Below, piece by piece: positions 33,501 through 44,089 of a stretch of 64,000 nt of DNA (the first letter of the stretch is position 1; each line of letters begins with the position of its first letter). The notes beneath the pieces were generated by a model. The model was not told the origin of the DNA. It did not search any database and worked only from the letters and a program-made list of their open reading frames with translations. The DNA comes from Chrysemys picta bellii (Eukaryota; Chordata; Testudines; Emydidae). Position numbers and translations under genes: made by a program. The stretch is taken from assembly GCF_011386835.1 (NCBI RefSeq), contig NC_088809.1, positions 21,335,067 to 21,399,066 of the forward strand, in the 5' to 3' direction.

Positions 33501-33944
33501 AGATGGGAGCGGCTGTGGGGACGGCCCTGCCATCCAGCCCCCTGGTAGGAGCAGCGTGTGGCTGTACTGTCCTAGGAGCAGGGCCAGGACCAGACAGTGA
33601 TTTTGTCCCTGCTCCAACCTGGTCTTGGCTTCACCCCATCTGCCCACTCCCTGCCCCCTGGCACAGAAGGAGCAGTAGCCCCCCAGCGGGAGCAGCTCTC
33701 CCACCCCGGGTAGGCTTTGGCGATGCAGGTAGTCCCCTTACTGCCTTGCGTGGGATGCAGCTGGGTTCACTACTGGGCTTTAAGTGCTGGCGTCTTGCTC
33801 CTGTGAGGAGCAGCAGGGCCAGGGCTCTCCGGGCTGCCAGCCCCAGGGGACAGGCCATGCCCAGGAAATCAAGACCGCGGCGCAGCCGTAAGAACTATCA
33901 GAGCTGTCAGCCATCGGACGTGTGTGCCGGTGCTCAGAGGGGCC

Positions 33945-34166
33945 TGTGCACAACCACCCTCACACGTATTCACACACGTCTCGGCACACACATGCCTGTG
34001 CATGGATGCACACGCACACACCGTAGATACCTCTGTGTGCACACAGGCCCACACGCGTGCAAATGTATGCCCACAGCACGTGTACACACATCCGCACGTA
34101 CACTTGCACCCACAAACCACAGACCCCCCCATGCGTGCCCACCCCCAAAAACACACGCACCGCACA
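33945..34166 (+). repeat. CA-rich degenerate simple sequence
   Basis: Irregular CACACA/CACACG iterations run across about 220 bases. Peptide frames rich in His/Thr/Cys across it are artefacts. Confidence 0.85.
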
Positions 34167-34982
34167 CACACTGGCTCACTTAAAGTTGTCCTGGTTAACG
34201 TTGTTTCATTGTTACTTTGCAGATCAATTAGAGAATATGCTCGTTTAAAGTTGCTCAATGCTCCCTTATAACGTCGTTTGGCCGCCGCCTGCTTTGTCCA
34301 CTGCTTGCAGGAAGAGCAGCCCGTTGGAGCTAGCTGGTGGGTGGTTGGAACCAGGGTGGACCGGCAGCCCCCCATCAGCTCCCCGCTCCCCTAAGTTCCC
34401 TGTGCAGCAGCCGCCCAGCAGGCTACCAGCTCAGGACAGAGAAAGCTTGCTGGCCGCAACTGCTGTCTCAACTTCCTGATTATTTTTAAAGGCAATGTAC
34501 TTAGAGTGGGGCCAGCGTACTTAAAGGGGCAATGCACATCTCTCTCTCTCTCTCACACAGGGTGTGTGTCTCTGTCTGCCATGCTATCTCCCCTCCCTCC
34601 ATTCGTGCTGCCTTGTAGAGTGTGAGGCCACATTAACACTGTGTTAAACCTTGAGGGCTCAGCCGAGCACTAGTTCATCATTTAGCAATAAGGCATTCCC
34701 TGGGAAATATCCCACCTTCTGACTCCACCACCCAAACCAAGCTTCACAATCATCATCGCTGTGTACGGTATTCAATTGTTTGTTTAAAACTTATACTGGG
34801 CAACTTATAATATATACCGTAGTTTTTTGCCTGGTGAAAAAAATTTCCCTGGAACCTAACACCGCCCCCCGCAACCCCCATTCACATTAATTCTTATGGG
34901 GAAATTGGATTGGCTTAACATCGTTTCGCTTAAAGTTGCATTTTTCAGGAATATAACTACAACGTTAAGCGAGGAGTTACTG
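34167..34982. mobile_element. Tigger/pogo-like Tc1-mariner element, non-autonomous
   Basis: The right end, inverted, reads CAGTAACTCCTCGCTTAACG. The left end carries a degraded match, GGCTCACTTAAAGTTGTCC, abutting the CA tract. The right end is followed by TA (34,983), the target duplication of Tc1-mariner elements. Inside are 'ccttataacgtcgtttggcc', a (TC)n tract near 34,538 and 'attcttatggggaaattgga', a phrase typical of pogo-like families. No transposase frame remains. Confidence 0.6.
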
Positions 34983-34999
34983 TAATACAATATCGATAC

Positions 35000-35640
35000 G
35001 CAGCAGAGTAATTGTCTGTGAATCCTTTTGAAAGGAAAGAGCTCCAGTCAGATTGGATCCGTGCTGGTGGCTGTGATATTCAGGTAGCGGCGGTGGCCAG
35101 CGAAGGCGGCAGCAAGGTACCTTTTGCCTGTAGGCCACGGGTGCAGTGCCCAAGGCCCATCAGTACAAGTAGCTGGGGGTTACCCTGGTGTGGCCGTGGC
35201 ATTGCTGGAATGAAATGAACAATGGGGGAGAGGGGGGTCAGTGCAGTTCCCAGGGGGAGGGTCTCCGGGTTACAAAAACTATTGTCCCAGATGGCATCTT
35301 TGTTGGCAACCTCAGCCCTTGCACCACTGGGGGTGACGGGCATAATGCCATTGGATGGTACACCAGCAGGATCAGGCCCTGAATGGGCCGGGAGAAGGAG
35401 CTGCCTTTCCACCCACGAGGCTACAGTCTCCAGGGCAGGATGGGGGAATTGCCCTGCTGAGGGCATCGTTCTCCAGGGGCCGGCCAGCCCCTGTCACCAG
35501 CATGGAGGAGTGGGAGGAGCTGGGTGAAACCTTGTGATGGGGCGTTAAAACCTCACCGAGATTGATGGGCGTGAGTGTAAAGCTAAATTCATTACAAGCC
35601 TCCATCTAAGACAAAAGGGGCTGTGGGCAGAAGGGCTTTT
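35000..35640. other. Single-copy DNA, no gene seen
   Basis: No exon or repeat was recognised. Confidence 0.35.
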
Positions 35641-35646
35641 GCTGAG

Positions 35647-35692
35647 TAGTGTGTGTGTGTGTGTGTGTTACAGAGAGAGGGAGAGAGAGAGA
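35647..35692 (+). repeat. (GT)n followed by (GA)n microsatellite
   Basis: About ten GT units are followed after 'tacaga' by a GAGA/GGGAGA tract. Confidence 0.9.
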
Positions 35693-35704
35693 AAAGAACA
35701 CATA

Positions 35705-35832
35705 GGGAGGGACACGGGGGCCAGAGGACAGGCAGATCACCGGCCTCCAGAGTGCACTCTGGAGCTGGAACCAGCTAATTCCTGGAAGTCACCAGCAGGA
35801 GGTGCCACGGGGTGAGTCCACATGGCTACAGT
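35705..35832 (+). mobile_element. Dispersed repeat fragment shared with 53.3 kb
   Basis: 'gggagggacacgggggccag', 'gctaattcctggaagtcacc' and 'agcaggaggtgccacggggt' match 53,307-53,440 closely in order and spacing. It is probably the end of an LTR or other retroelement, but the class is unresolved. Confidence 0.65.
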
Positions 35833-36354
35833 GACCCTGGAAAAAGCTAGATCCCATAAGCTTTTGGGTCTGGTGTTGGTTAAAGAGGCTTGGGGCTGTA
35901 AGCTAAGAAGCTGCTCCCTTTGTTCTTGGTTCCTCCTGTATTCAGAGAAGCAGGACTTTGTACCTTCCTTGTAGGCAAACAAGATGGCATCAAAGAAATC
36001 CTCAGACTCCATCGATTTCTCCTTCCATGTGGAACTCCCCCCTGCCCCCCGAGCCCTGGAATTTGACTGGCCGCTGAAGTCAAAAAGGGGCAACAGTAGC
36101 TTCCATGAGCAAACAACAAAGGGAGTGGATCTCGGGTCTCCTAGAACGTGATCCCGGACTCCAGCAGCATTGCCCCCTGAGCTGGGTGGGCATCCTTTGG
36201 CACTGCACTGGTGCCACTCCAATGCCACCCTGAGATATCCCTTCCAAGCCTTGGATTTGATGTGACATTGTCATAAACTGTCGGCCCTTCCCTCCGGGGA
36301 GCGACAAGCACTTTACAAACATCCGTCCTGGGCTAGGCAAATGCCACTGACGCC

Positions 36355-36400
36355 TGCTTTGACCAGGGGAAACTGAGGCACCGAGGCGTCATTGCACAGG
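36355..36400 (-). mobile_element. Short MIR core fragment, antisense
   Basis: 'ccaggggaaactgaggcacc' only; too short for a subfamily call. Confidence 0.4.
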
Positions 36401-36769
36401 ACCCTGTGCTTTTCATGTCCATAATCTGGCATTTAGTGCCCGGCACCCCCAGGGGACGTCATCCCTTACTTCGCTCTGGCAGGATCTTTGTCACGCACAC
36501 GGCGTGAGCAGCGCCGGGGATCACGCATGCAGGACGTAGGCGTCAGCAGGGAACATGTAGTGGTGTGTGGGATGGGAATGTGGATGTGTTCAGAGCTAGT
36601 TGGATGTTAAGAATTCCTGGCCCACAGACACCAGCAGCGCTGCCAGGCTCCTCCCTCATTCCCTGCTGCCCATTCATATTTTAAATGCCTCCTTCACTCT
36701 GCACAGCACCTCTACAATACACAGACCTTCCCTGCTGAGCCCCGCAGCTGGCTAGATAAGGGACATTGA

Positions 36770-36875
36770 TAGAGCGGGGAAACTGAGGCACAAAGAAGGG
36801 ACTTGGCTCAGCTAGGGCAACGCAGGAAAGCTTAGGACAGAGCTGGGTGACCTAACCACACGGCCATCCTCACGC
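36770..36875 (-). mobile_element. MIR SINE fragment, antisense
   Basis: 'gggaaactgaggcacaaaga', 'acagagctgggtgacctaac' and 'cacacggccatcc' are in antisense MIR order. Confidence 0.6.
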
Positions 36876-36879
36876 TGCT

Positions 36880-37990
36880 GGGAGCCCAGCTCAGCCTCTC
36901 CCTCTGGGCGTGGGAAGGAAATGCCAGGCACTCGACGGGCCAGTGCCAGCGAGCAGGGGTGGATTGGGGGCACACACTGGTTGGGGGGCTTGTTTCAAAG
37001 GGGGCGTGGCTTGTCACAGGTGTGGAGCAGGGGGTGTGGCAGTCCTGCCGGACTGGAAGGCCTTCTCTTAGGAGGACTGGGTGGGTCAGATGCATGGGTG
37101 GGGGGATCTTTCATGTCCCCAGCTGGGGGGCGGTGCTCTTGGGGGCAAGAGTGACGGGTAGGCCAGCTTGCCAGGAGCTCCTTTTGGGGGGGCCATTTCT
37201 GTCTCCAGTTTGAACTGAGCCAATGTCACCCACAGATCCCAGCTTTGGCCGTTCCCTTTGCAGGGGCGTCCCTGGACCCGGGGGGCCGGGCACCACTGGC
37301 TCAGTAACGCTCCCCTGCCCCTGCGTGGGAATTCGCTCAGTCCTGAGAAAGCCAAGCCCCCGTCGCAGAAACTGGCTGATTCTGAAACCCAATGTTCAAT
37401 TCCCAGCCCTGATTTAGGAAATTGCTTTCACCCGAGGCCGCTTTGCGGCGCTGGATCAGTACTGACCCATTGGGGTGAGCACCCCCTATCCCCGCTCCCC
37501 GCAAACAGGTCCCTGGAGTCTAGCTAGGGGGAAGGGGAAGCCCCCCCAGCAAGGCCGTCCATCTGCGTAACAGTTTCTTGCTGCTCTCAGCCCCTGTCCC
37601 TGCACTGTTTGCAGTCTCCATACGAGCGCACAGACGCACAGACGCACACGGTCGCTGAGACATATGGGGGCGAGGGGGAAGGGAAATCCCGACGTCTCTT
37701 GGGAACAAATTAAACAAATTCCCGTTTGCTTTGCTGGCTGAGACAGAGACGTGCTAGTGGGGCTGGGGGCCGGGAAATCTGCCCAGGGCCCGAAGCTCCA
37801 GCTTGGCAGGCGGAACTGGGACCTTCAGCAGCAGGTTGCGTCTCAGGACCTGGACCCTGTGGGAGGCTGGCTTCAAGGTTTGCTTTGTGACCCTTCTTCG
37901 GGGCTCCCGAGGGCCAGATTCTGCCCTTCCCCTCACGCACGTTGCGTAGGACTTTACTCTGCCCCAACCATCGCCCCCTAGTGCCGCATC
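36880..37990. other. GC-rich single-copy DNA, no gene seen
   Basis: Short overlapping frames lack domains. A copy of 'ggatcagtactgacccattg' near 37,453 is related to the tandem units at 38.0 kb. Confidence 0.35.
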
Positions 37991-37997
37991 CTGGCCC

Positions 37998-38228
37998 TGG
38001 ATCAGTATTGACTCATTGGGGAAAGCACCCAACTCGGGTCCCTGCAGCACAGTGCCCCCTAGTGCCATCCTGGAGCACTGGGGTCAGCACTCGGAGTGGA
38101 GAGCGCCCCCTGCTGAGCCCCCCAGACCACCCACTGCAGCACCATGCGGGAGCATAGGGGATGGTGATGACTCAGAGGGAAGAGCGCCCCCTACTGAGTC
38201 ATTCACTCCACTCCTTGTAGCACCTGGG
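37998..38228 (+). repeat. Degenerate tandem repeat, about 75-bp units
   Basis: Three to four diverged units combine 'gatcagtattgactcattgg', 'agcgccccctgctgagcccc' and 'cactgcagcacc'. The last unit reads 'agcgccccctactgagtcat'. Units differ at many sites, so the array is old. Confidence 0.6.
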
Positions 38229-38920
38229 TTATCTCTGGAGGTCTCCGAGACTCCTGAAACACTTCCTGCCAAGGCCAAACTGCAGTCTCTCCTCTCCCCT
38301 GGACCGGGCCACCCTCACTAGAAAGCGCTACGCGCACACAGGGCCCACCTCCGGGTGTCGAACATCACAAGCTCAGCACCTGCGACTGGGGCCAACGTCT
38401 CAGAAGACCTTGGCTCCTAGCTAGGAATCTACGGGCCGGATTATCCAAAGGGCCCGGGTGCTGGGTTCTTTGGGAAATCTGGGTGCAAATGTAACTATGC
38501 AGGGTGCCAAGCCCGGGGAAATGTAGCCCTGAGCTGTTTGGAAAATCTGGTACAGCAAGGGAGGGTGGGGGTCCCAAGAACACATCAAAGCAAATGGGGG
38601 GAGCAGAGCGCCACACAAATGCTGGGCAGCAGCTGGCACAGGTTCGACGCCCGTGGGAGCTTGTACCGGTGCCCCCAGAGCTGCTAACATCTGCTGGCTG
38701 CTCTGTTGCTTTGATGAAATGACCTGAGTGGACGTTGGTTTATCCGCCGGCGGGTGGGCATCCACTTTACAAAACCCACCATTCAGAGCAGCGTCCCCCT
38801 AGGCAGCCCCAGCGGGAAGGCTGAGGAGGAGGGGCCGCTGGAGAACGGGTCTAGTTCTTGCCAAAAAAATCAGTGGGGGAAAATCTCTGTTTGAAAATGT
38901 TCAGTCAGAAATTTCCATCG

Positions 38921-40540
38921 TGTGACGGGTTGAACCCCCCTCCTGGGGCGCCACCTGATGTGCTGGGGTCCCACTGAGCCCGCCCTTTCCACCAGCCTGG
39001 GTTCCCCACCCCGTTCATGCCGTGCTAGGCTCTCAAACCTTCTCTGGCACACACACAGGTACAGCCACGCCCAACTGCATACACAGACTGAAATCAGCTC
39101 CGTGTGGGAGGACTTAGCAAGGGGAATGGCCAGCACTCACGTGCACACCTCCTTTGCATAGGCACCAACTCCGTAGGTGCTCCGGTACTGGAGCACCCAC
39201 GGGGAAAAATTGGTGGGTGCTCTGCACCCACCGGCAGCTCCCTGCCTCCCCTGCCCCAGCTCACCTCTGCCTCCGCCTCCTCCCCTGAGCGCTCCACCAC
39301 GTCCGCTTTCCCCCCTCCCTCTCAGCGCTTGCTGCCGCGAAACAGCTGTTTCACGTGGCAAGTGCTGGGACAGAGGGGGAGGAGGGGGAACGTGGCGTGT
39401 TCGGGGAAGAGGCGGGGCTGTGGTGGGGATTTAGGGAAGGGGTCCAATAGGGGCAGAGAGGAGGCGGAGTTAGGGCAGGGACTTTGGGAAAGCGGTTGGA
39501 ATGGGGGTGGGGCAGGGGTGGGGCCTGGGGTGCGAGCACCCACCGGCGCCGGGGAAAGTTGTCGCCTATACTCCTTTGGGGTATAAACCCAAAATACTAT
39601 TGTCTTGCGCTGTATAGAGAGCTATATAGCATAAGCTCATAAAATTCACTCTCTCCCTCAGTGTGGAGAGAGAGATGCACAGCTTTTTGCCCCCGCCCGC
39701 CGATATGAGTTGCACAAACTGGGTTTTGAAATAAGCAAGAAATACGTTTATTAACTACAAAAGGTGAATTGTACGCGATTATAAAGGATAGCAAACAGAA
39801 CAAAGCAGATTAAATAAATAATCAAATAAAACAAAACCCGCAAACTAAGCGTAATATACTCAAGAAACGGGTTACAAAATGTAATTTCTCACCTTAAATG
39901 TTGTTTTAGATAAATTGCAGAGTTTCTGTAGAGTTCCAGTTATTTCTCTTTGCAGACCGGACCCCTGTCTCTGCCTGGACTCAGCCTCTGCCTTTCCCTT
40001 CAGGGGGTTTTAGCAATCTTCCTTCTTGGGTGGGGAGGCAATGGAGAAGAGTCCTGATTGCCTCACTTCCCAGCCTTAAATAGAATGTACATAGGGCGGG
40101 AATCTTTTGTTCCCCAGTCTGACCCCCACCCCCTCTTAACAGAAAAACACTGAAAGCCCAAGATGGGGGTCTAGTACCAGGTGACACGATCACCTGACCC
40201 TGTAGTGTCAAAGCAGCAACCAGGGGAGTTTCTCAGGAAGGCGGGAGATTAGTATCTTCAAAGTTCTATTGTCCTTCTTAATGGCCCAATCCAGGCTGAT
40301 GGCTTCCTGTCTGGTGGGCGTCCCCCCAAATACACACACAATTGTAATTGTTACATAGTCAATATTCCTAACTTCAGATACAGAAACGATACGTGTCTAC
40401 AAATTGGATAATCACATTCAGTAGATCATAACCTTTCCAATGATACCTCACGTGACCCATCTTGCATAAAATACACCTCATTTATGCCATATTCATATCA
40501 CAACAATATTTTTATGAAGAATATGAGGTGTAACGTCACA
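38921..40540. mobile_element. LTR-like element with TGTGACG...CGTCACA ends, interrupted by a hAT
   Basis: The block starts TGTGACG (38,921) and ends CGTCACA (40,540), a perfect 7-bp inverted pair with the TG...CA termini of LTRs. The flanks CATCG (38,916-38,920) and CATTG (40,541-40,545) look like a 5-bp target duplication with one change. Without the inserted element it is about 1.2 kb and AT-rich on the right. No retroviral frame is present, so it is most simply a solo LTR. The transcribed strand is undecided. Confidence 0.55.
39157..39570. mobile_element. Non-autonomous hAT element with perfect 8-bp target duplication
   Basis: CTCCTTTG lies on both sides (39,149-39,156 and 39,571-39,578). 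The ends are inverted repeats, CATAGGCACCAAC on the left and the inverse TATAGGCGACAAC on the right. Inside, 'gctccggtactggagcaccc' and 'gtgcgagcacccaccggcgc' add sub-terminal symmetry. The interior is GC-rich and has no transposase frame. Confidence 0.85.
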
Positions 40541-40544
40541 CATT

Positions 40545-40920
40545 GGTTCCAAGGGAAATTTTCAAAAAGAAACAAAATGACTCTTATTTTTCACACTTTC
40601 TTCCTGATTTCAAAACGGGGGAAATGGGGAGCAGGGTGAAAGCAAGAAGACAGAACCTGCTTTTCACACTTAGATCCTTTCCCAAGTCTTTTCCCTTAGG
40701 CAACCGCAAGCAAGCTTTGTCCCCACTTTCTTACCATCCACTTGAAATGAAATTTTCTCTTTAACAATTTCCAAGCAGACAATCGAAACATTTCATCAGA
40801 CGTGAAATTTGCCTGTGAAAACCGCTGCTTTTGACAAAATCTCCTGGTTAGGCGGAAAATTTTCTGAATGCAGAATTTCCACCAGCCCTATTGTGAACCC
40901 CGCACTGCCCGAGAACCGTT
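40545..40920. other. AT-rich sequence, probable old repeat remnant
   Basis: 'ggcggaaaattttctgaatg' and 'gcagaatttccaccagccct' resemble a dispersed AT-rich element, but no second copy in the window allows its ends to be defined. Confidence 0.3.
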
Positions 40921-40925
40921 CAAGC

Positions 40926-41430
40926 TCTGGGAAACATGTCTAGAGTGAGAACGAAGAAGATCAGTCTGTTTCGTGTAGCCAAGGGAAGGCTAAGAGGAGA
41001 CTTGATCACAGTCTATCAGTGATTACTGGGCATCAGAACCTTGCTGGGTGCTGGGTACTAATCAGGGCCGCCGCTTCATTATTCGGCGGCAATTCAGTGG
41101 CAGGTCCTTCCCGCCGAGAGGGACTGAGGGACCCACTGCCGAATTGCCGCCGAAGAGCCGGACATGCCTCCCCTTTCCATTGCCCACCCCAGGCACCTGC
41201 TTGGTGTGCTGGTGCCTGGAGCCGGCCCTGGTACTAATGGGCCCTTTAAGCATTGGACCAATCTACCAAGGGAAATGGTGGATTCCCCATCTCTTGATGG
41301 CTTCAGGTCAAGATTGGAGACCTTTCTGGAAAAAATGCATTAGCCAAACACAAGTGATTGGGCTCAACACAGGGGGCACTAGGCGAAGATTAATGGCCCG
41401 TGTTATGCCTCTGCGCTGGTTGCGTTTGAC
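40926..41430 (+). mobile_element. CR1 LINE 3' region, sense, split by a hAT
   Basis: 'aggctaagaggagacttgat' and 'cacagtctatcagtgattac' precede the inserted element. 'ttggaccaatctaccaaggg', 'atggtggattccccatctct' and 'ggcccgtgttatgcctc' follow it. The order matches the 3' region of a CR1/L2-type LINE. Confidence 0.7.
41063..41230. mobile_element. Short hAT element (CAGGGCCGG family) with perfect 8-bp duplication
   Basis: GTACTAAT flanks both sides (41,055-41,062 and 41,231-41,238). The ends are CAGGGCCG and CCGGCCCTG. The core contains 'ggcggcaattcagtggcagg' and its near-inverse 'cactgccgaattgccgccga', giving a hairpin. It is one of four family members in the window. Confidence 0.9.
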
Positions 41431-42373
41431 TTTCTTGACACAGCGTATTTGGAGCGAAGACCAATGAATTATGATGCTCGCTTACCTAGGAATGTTGCTC
41501 TTGGAGGGATTTCCCTTCACCCTCTCCCCTGGTTCTTGTCACGCAGAAGACCAGAAGTCTGAAGTGCAGGCAATGTGATGTTTATTGGGGTTCATTTCCA
41601 AGCAAGCATATTCCAAAGCCCTTCACACTTGTCAGGCTTATCTCTATACCGGTACAGTCTGTTCCCCAGTGTCCCCTTCCCAGCTCTGACGCCGCAGAGC
41701 CTTGCCTGTGTCCCTGTTCCCCCCCTTAGCAAACATGATTCCAATTTCCCTTCCCTCCCACTTCCTATTTGACCCCAGTTTATATAGTAATATTCTCAGC
41801 TATCCCTTAACCAATCATTTTCCTGAAATCTATCTAACCAATCCTAACGTATTTCTCTAACCAATTATATCCCACTACCCTAATTAACTTACACCTAGCA
41901 AAATTAATTATACAGCAGACAGAAACAATTAGAGAACCAGACAGATTAACAATAGAAAAGTGGGGCCATAAAGATAAAACATATAGAAATAAGGGTTTCA
42001 CAACCATTGAGAAGTGATTTCTTGCCAGACAGGATGCTATCAAAGTACGTTTTCTTTAACCATCTTAAGATCATTCTTTATCTGGTGGTGAGGGGCACTA
42101 TCAGGACAGGACTGTTTTCCTAACAGCCCAATACCACCTTATTTCAGTGTGACTGGTTTGGGATGTGAGGATGTGACCTACGCTTCCCAGTTTATGGCTG
42201 CCCTTGTTGCTTAGCCAAAGGCCTTAACCTAAGAACAAGGCCTCAGACTGTCCTAATGAGAGAAGGCCCATGCACAGGCAGACTTGTGATTTTGATTCTT
42301 TGTTTTATACCCCTGGTAACTAGCTAAGTGATAAAAATACACCTAAGTTCTTAGAGTATAGGCCTGTACAGGC

Positions 42374-43663
42374 TAGGGTTACCATATTTCCACAATCAAA
42401 AAAGAGGACACGGGGGTGGGGGGAAGCCCTGCCCTACCCCCGCCCCAGCCCTGCCCCATCCACTCCCTCCCACTTCCCACCCCCTGATTGCCCCCCTCAG
42501 AACCCCAACCCCCTCTGCTTCTTGTCCCCTGACTGCCCCCTGCTGAGAACCCCCCACCCTAACTGTCCCCCTAGGACCCTACCTGTCCCTGACTGCCCCG
42601 ACCCTTATCCATTCGCATGGGTGGCAGGGTTGTAGAAATTTTGGTGGTGCCCAGAACCCCCCCCCCCCACACCTGCCTAAGGCTCTGGGAGGGGGGTTGG
42701 GTGGGGGGAGGAAGTCTGGGGTGCAGGTCCTGGGCTGGGAATTAGGGTGCAGGAGGGGTGCAGGGTGCAGGCTCTGGGATAGAGTTTGGGTGCTGGGTGC
42801 AGGCTCCGGGCTGGGGCAGGAGGTGGGTGTGCAGGAGGGGGTGAGGGGTGCAGGCTCTGGGATGGAGTTTGGGGGTGGGAGGCGGTGCAAAGGGAGGGGG
42901 TGCAGGCTTTGGGAGGGAGTTTGAGGGCAGGATGGGGTGTGTGGGAAGGGGGAGGGGGTTTGGGAGGGAGTTTGGGGCTAGGAGGGGATGCAGGGGTGAC
43001 GGCTGTGGGGCTGGGGATGAGGGGTTCATGATGCAGGGGGAGGCTCAGGGCTGGGGCAGAGGATTAGGGTGCAGGGGGATGAGGGCTGGGGCTGAGGGGC
43101 TTGGGGCGTTGGAGAGGCTCAGGGCTAGGGTGGAAGGGCAGGGTAAGGGCAGCCTGTCTTCCCATTAGTGGATGGGGGATGCTAGGACCTGGGGGCAGCA
43201 GACAGCAGTTGCTGCTGGCTCTGGCGGTACAAGCAGGCAAGGGAGAGGCAGGCAGGGAGGGGGGGACCCACGGGGGGGACACGCGGAGGGGGGGGGTGGC
43301 AGGTGGAGGCCGGGGACCCATCCAACACTCCCCTGCTCCCTGACTGCCCCCCTGGACTCCCCTTACCATTCTGGCTCCACGTGTAGGCAAAACACGCTGC
43401 CCGGTGGGTCGGTTTGTGTGTTACACAGGGCTGCAGACAGAGGGAGGGGGGAGCAGGGGAGGGCTCTGGCTGCAGGAGGCCAATGGGAGCAGCTCAATCG
43501 GCCCAGCCACCCAATCAGCAGCCGCACTCTGCACGGAAGGGAGGGAGGCGAGGGAGTAAAATACCCCGGACATTTTAACCTTGTTACCAATTCCTCCCGG
43601 ATGGCTATTTAGAGACACAAAAGCCGGACATGTCTGGAGAAATACGGACAGATGGTAACCCTA
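42374..43663 (+). mobile_element. hAT-type element with TAGGGTTACC ends and perfect 8-bp duplication
   Basis: GTACAGGC is duplicated at 42,366-42,373 and 43,664-43,671. The termini are TAGGGTTACCATA and the inverse, with the right end reading ATGGTAACCCTA. The 1,290-bp element carries a long GC-rich degenerate minisatellite (about 42,690-43,150, phrase 'gggatggagtttgggggtgg') and no transposase frame. A second copy in the opposite orientation lies at 50,170-50,951. Confidence 0.85.
42690..43150 (+). repeat. G-rich degenerate minisatellite inside the TAGGGTTACC element
   Basis: Units of roughly 40-60 bases are built on 'gggtgcaggctctgggatgg' and 'gagtttggg'. Unit length varies. Peptide frames through the array are repeat products. 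Confidence 0.7.
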
Positions 43664-43833
43664 GTACAGGCAGGCCTGAATATCTCTATTCTAACAGTTT
43701 CTCCACAGTCTGTGATCAGGTGGGCGCTGTACACTTCGGTGGCATGATAAGCTCACCAGAGACAGACAGCACCTTAACATCCAGCCAGACCGCCTTAAGG
43801 ACTTAGGTAGGATGGATGTGAGTGGCGGGCAAG

Positions 43834-44078
43834 CAGGGGTGAAAGTAACTTAAAGGACTTACCGGTACGCCGGAGTCCTGAGCGGGGGTGTGGCCTCAAC
43901 CGGAAGAGGCAGGGTCTTTCAAGATTTAAAGGCCCTGGGGCTCCGGCTGTGGCTGGGAGCCTCAGGGCCTTTAAATCACCCCAGAACTACCAGCTGCAGA
44001 GGCGGCTGGGAGCCCTGGGGCTCAGGGGCGAATTAAAGGGCCACTGTACCGGATCGGACCGGCTTACTTTCACCTCTG
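43834..44078. mobile_element. Short hAT element with CAGGGGTGAAAGTAA ends
   Basis: The left end CAGGGGTGAAAGTAA is matched by the right end TTACTTTCACCTCTG (14 of 15 complementary). The flanks CGGGCAAG (43,826-43,833) and CGGGAAGC (44,079-44,086) look like an 8-bp duplication altered by a one-base slip. The 245-bp interior holds inverted 'tttaaaggccctggggctcc' and 'cagggcctttaaatc' arms. Confidence 0.8.
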
Positions 44079-44089
44079 CGGGAAGCTGC

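Larger units (their letters stand above)
41493..43696 (-). mobile_element. Retroviral-type LTR, minus strand, split by a hAT
   Basis: Read on the minus strand, the block starts TGTTAGAATAG (43,696) and ends GAGCAACA (41,493). It has a TATATAAA box at 41,779-41,786 and an AATAAA signal at 41,581-41,586, about 200 bases apart as expected for the promoter and R region of an LTR. Subtracting the inserted hAT and one target copy leaves about 906 bp. The sequence just upstream of the start (GTGGAGAAAC) resembles a polypurine tract, so this may be a 3' LTR. No gag, pol or env frame is present nearby. Confidence 0.6.
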
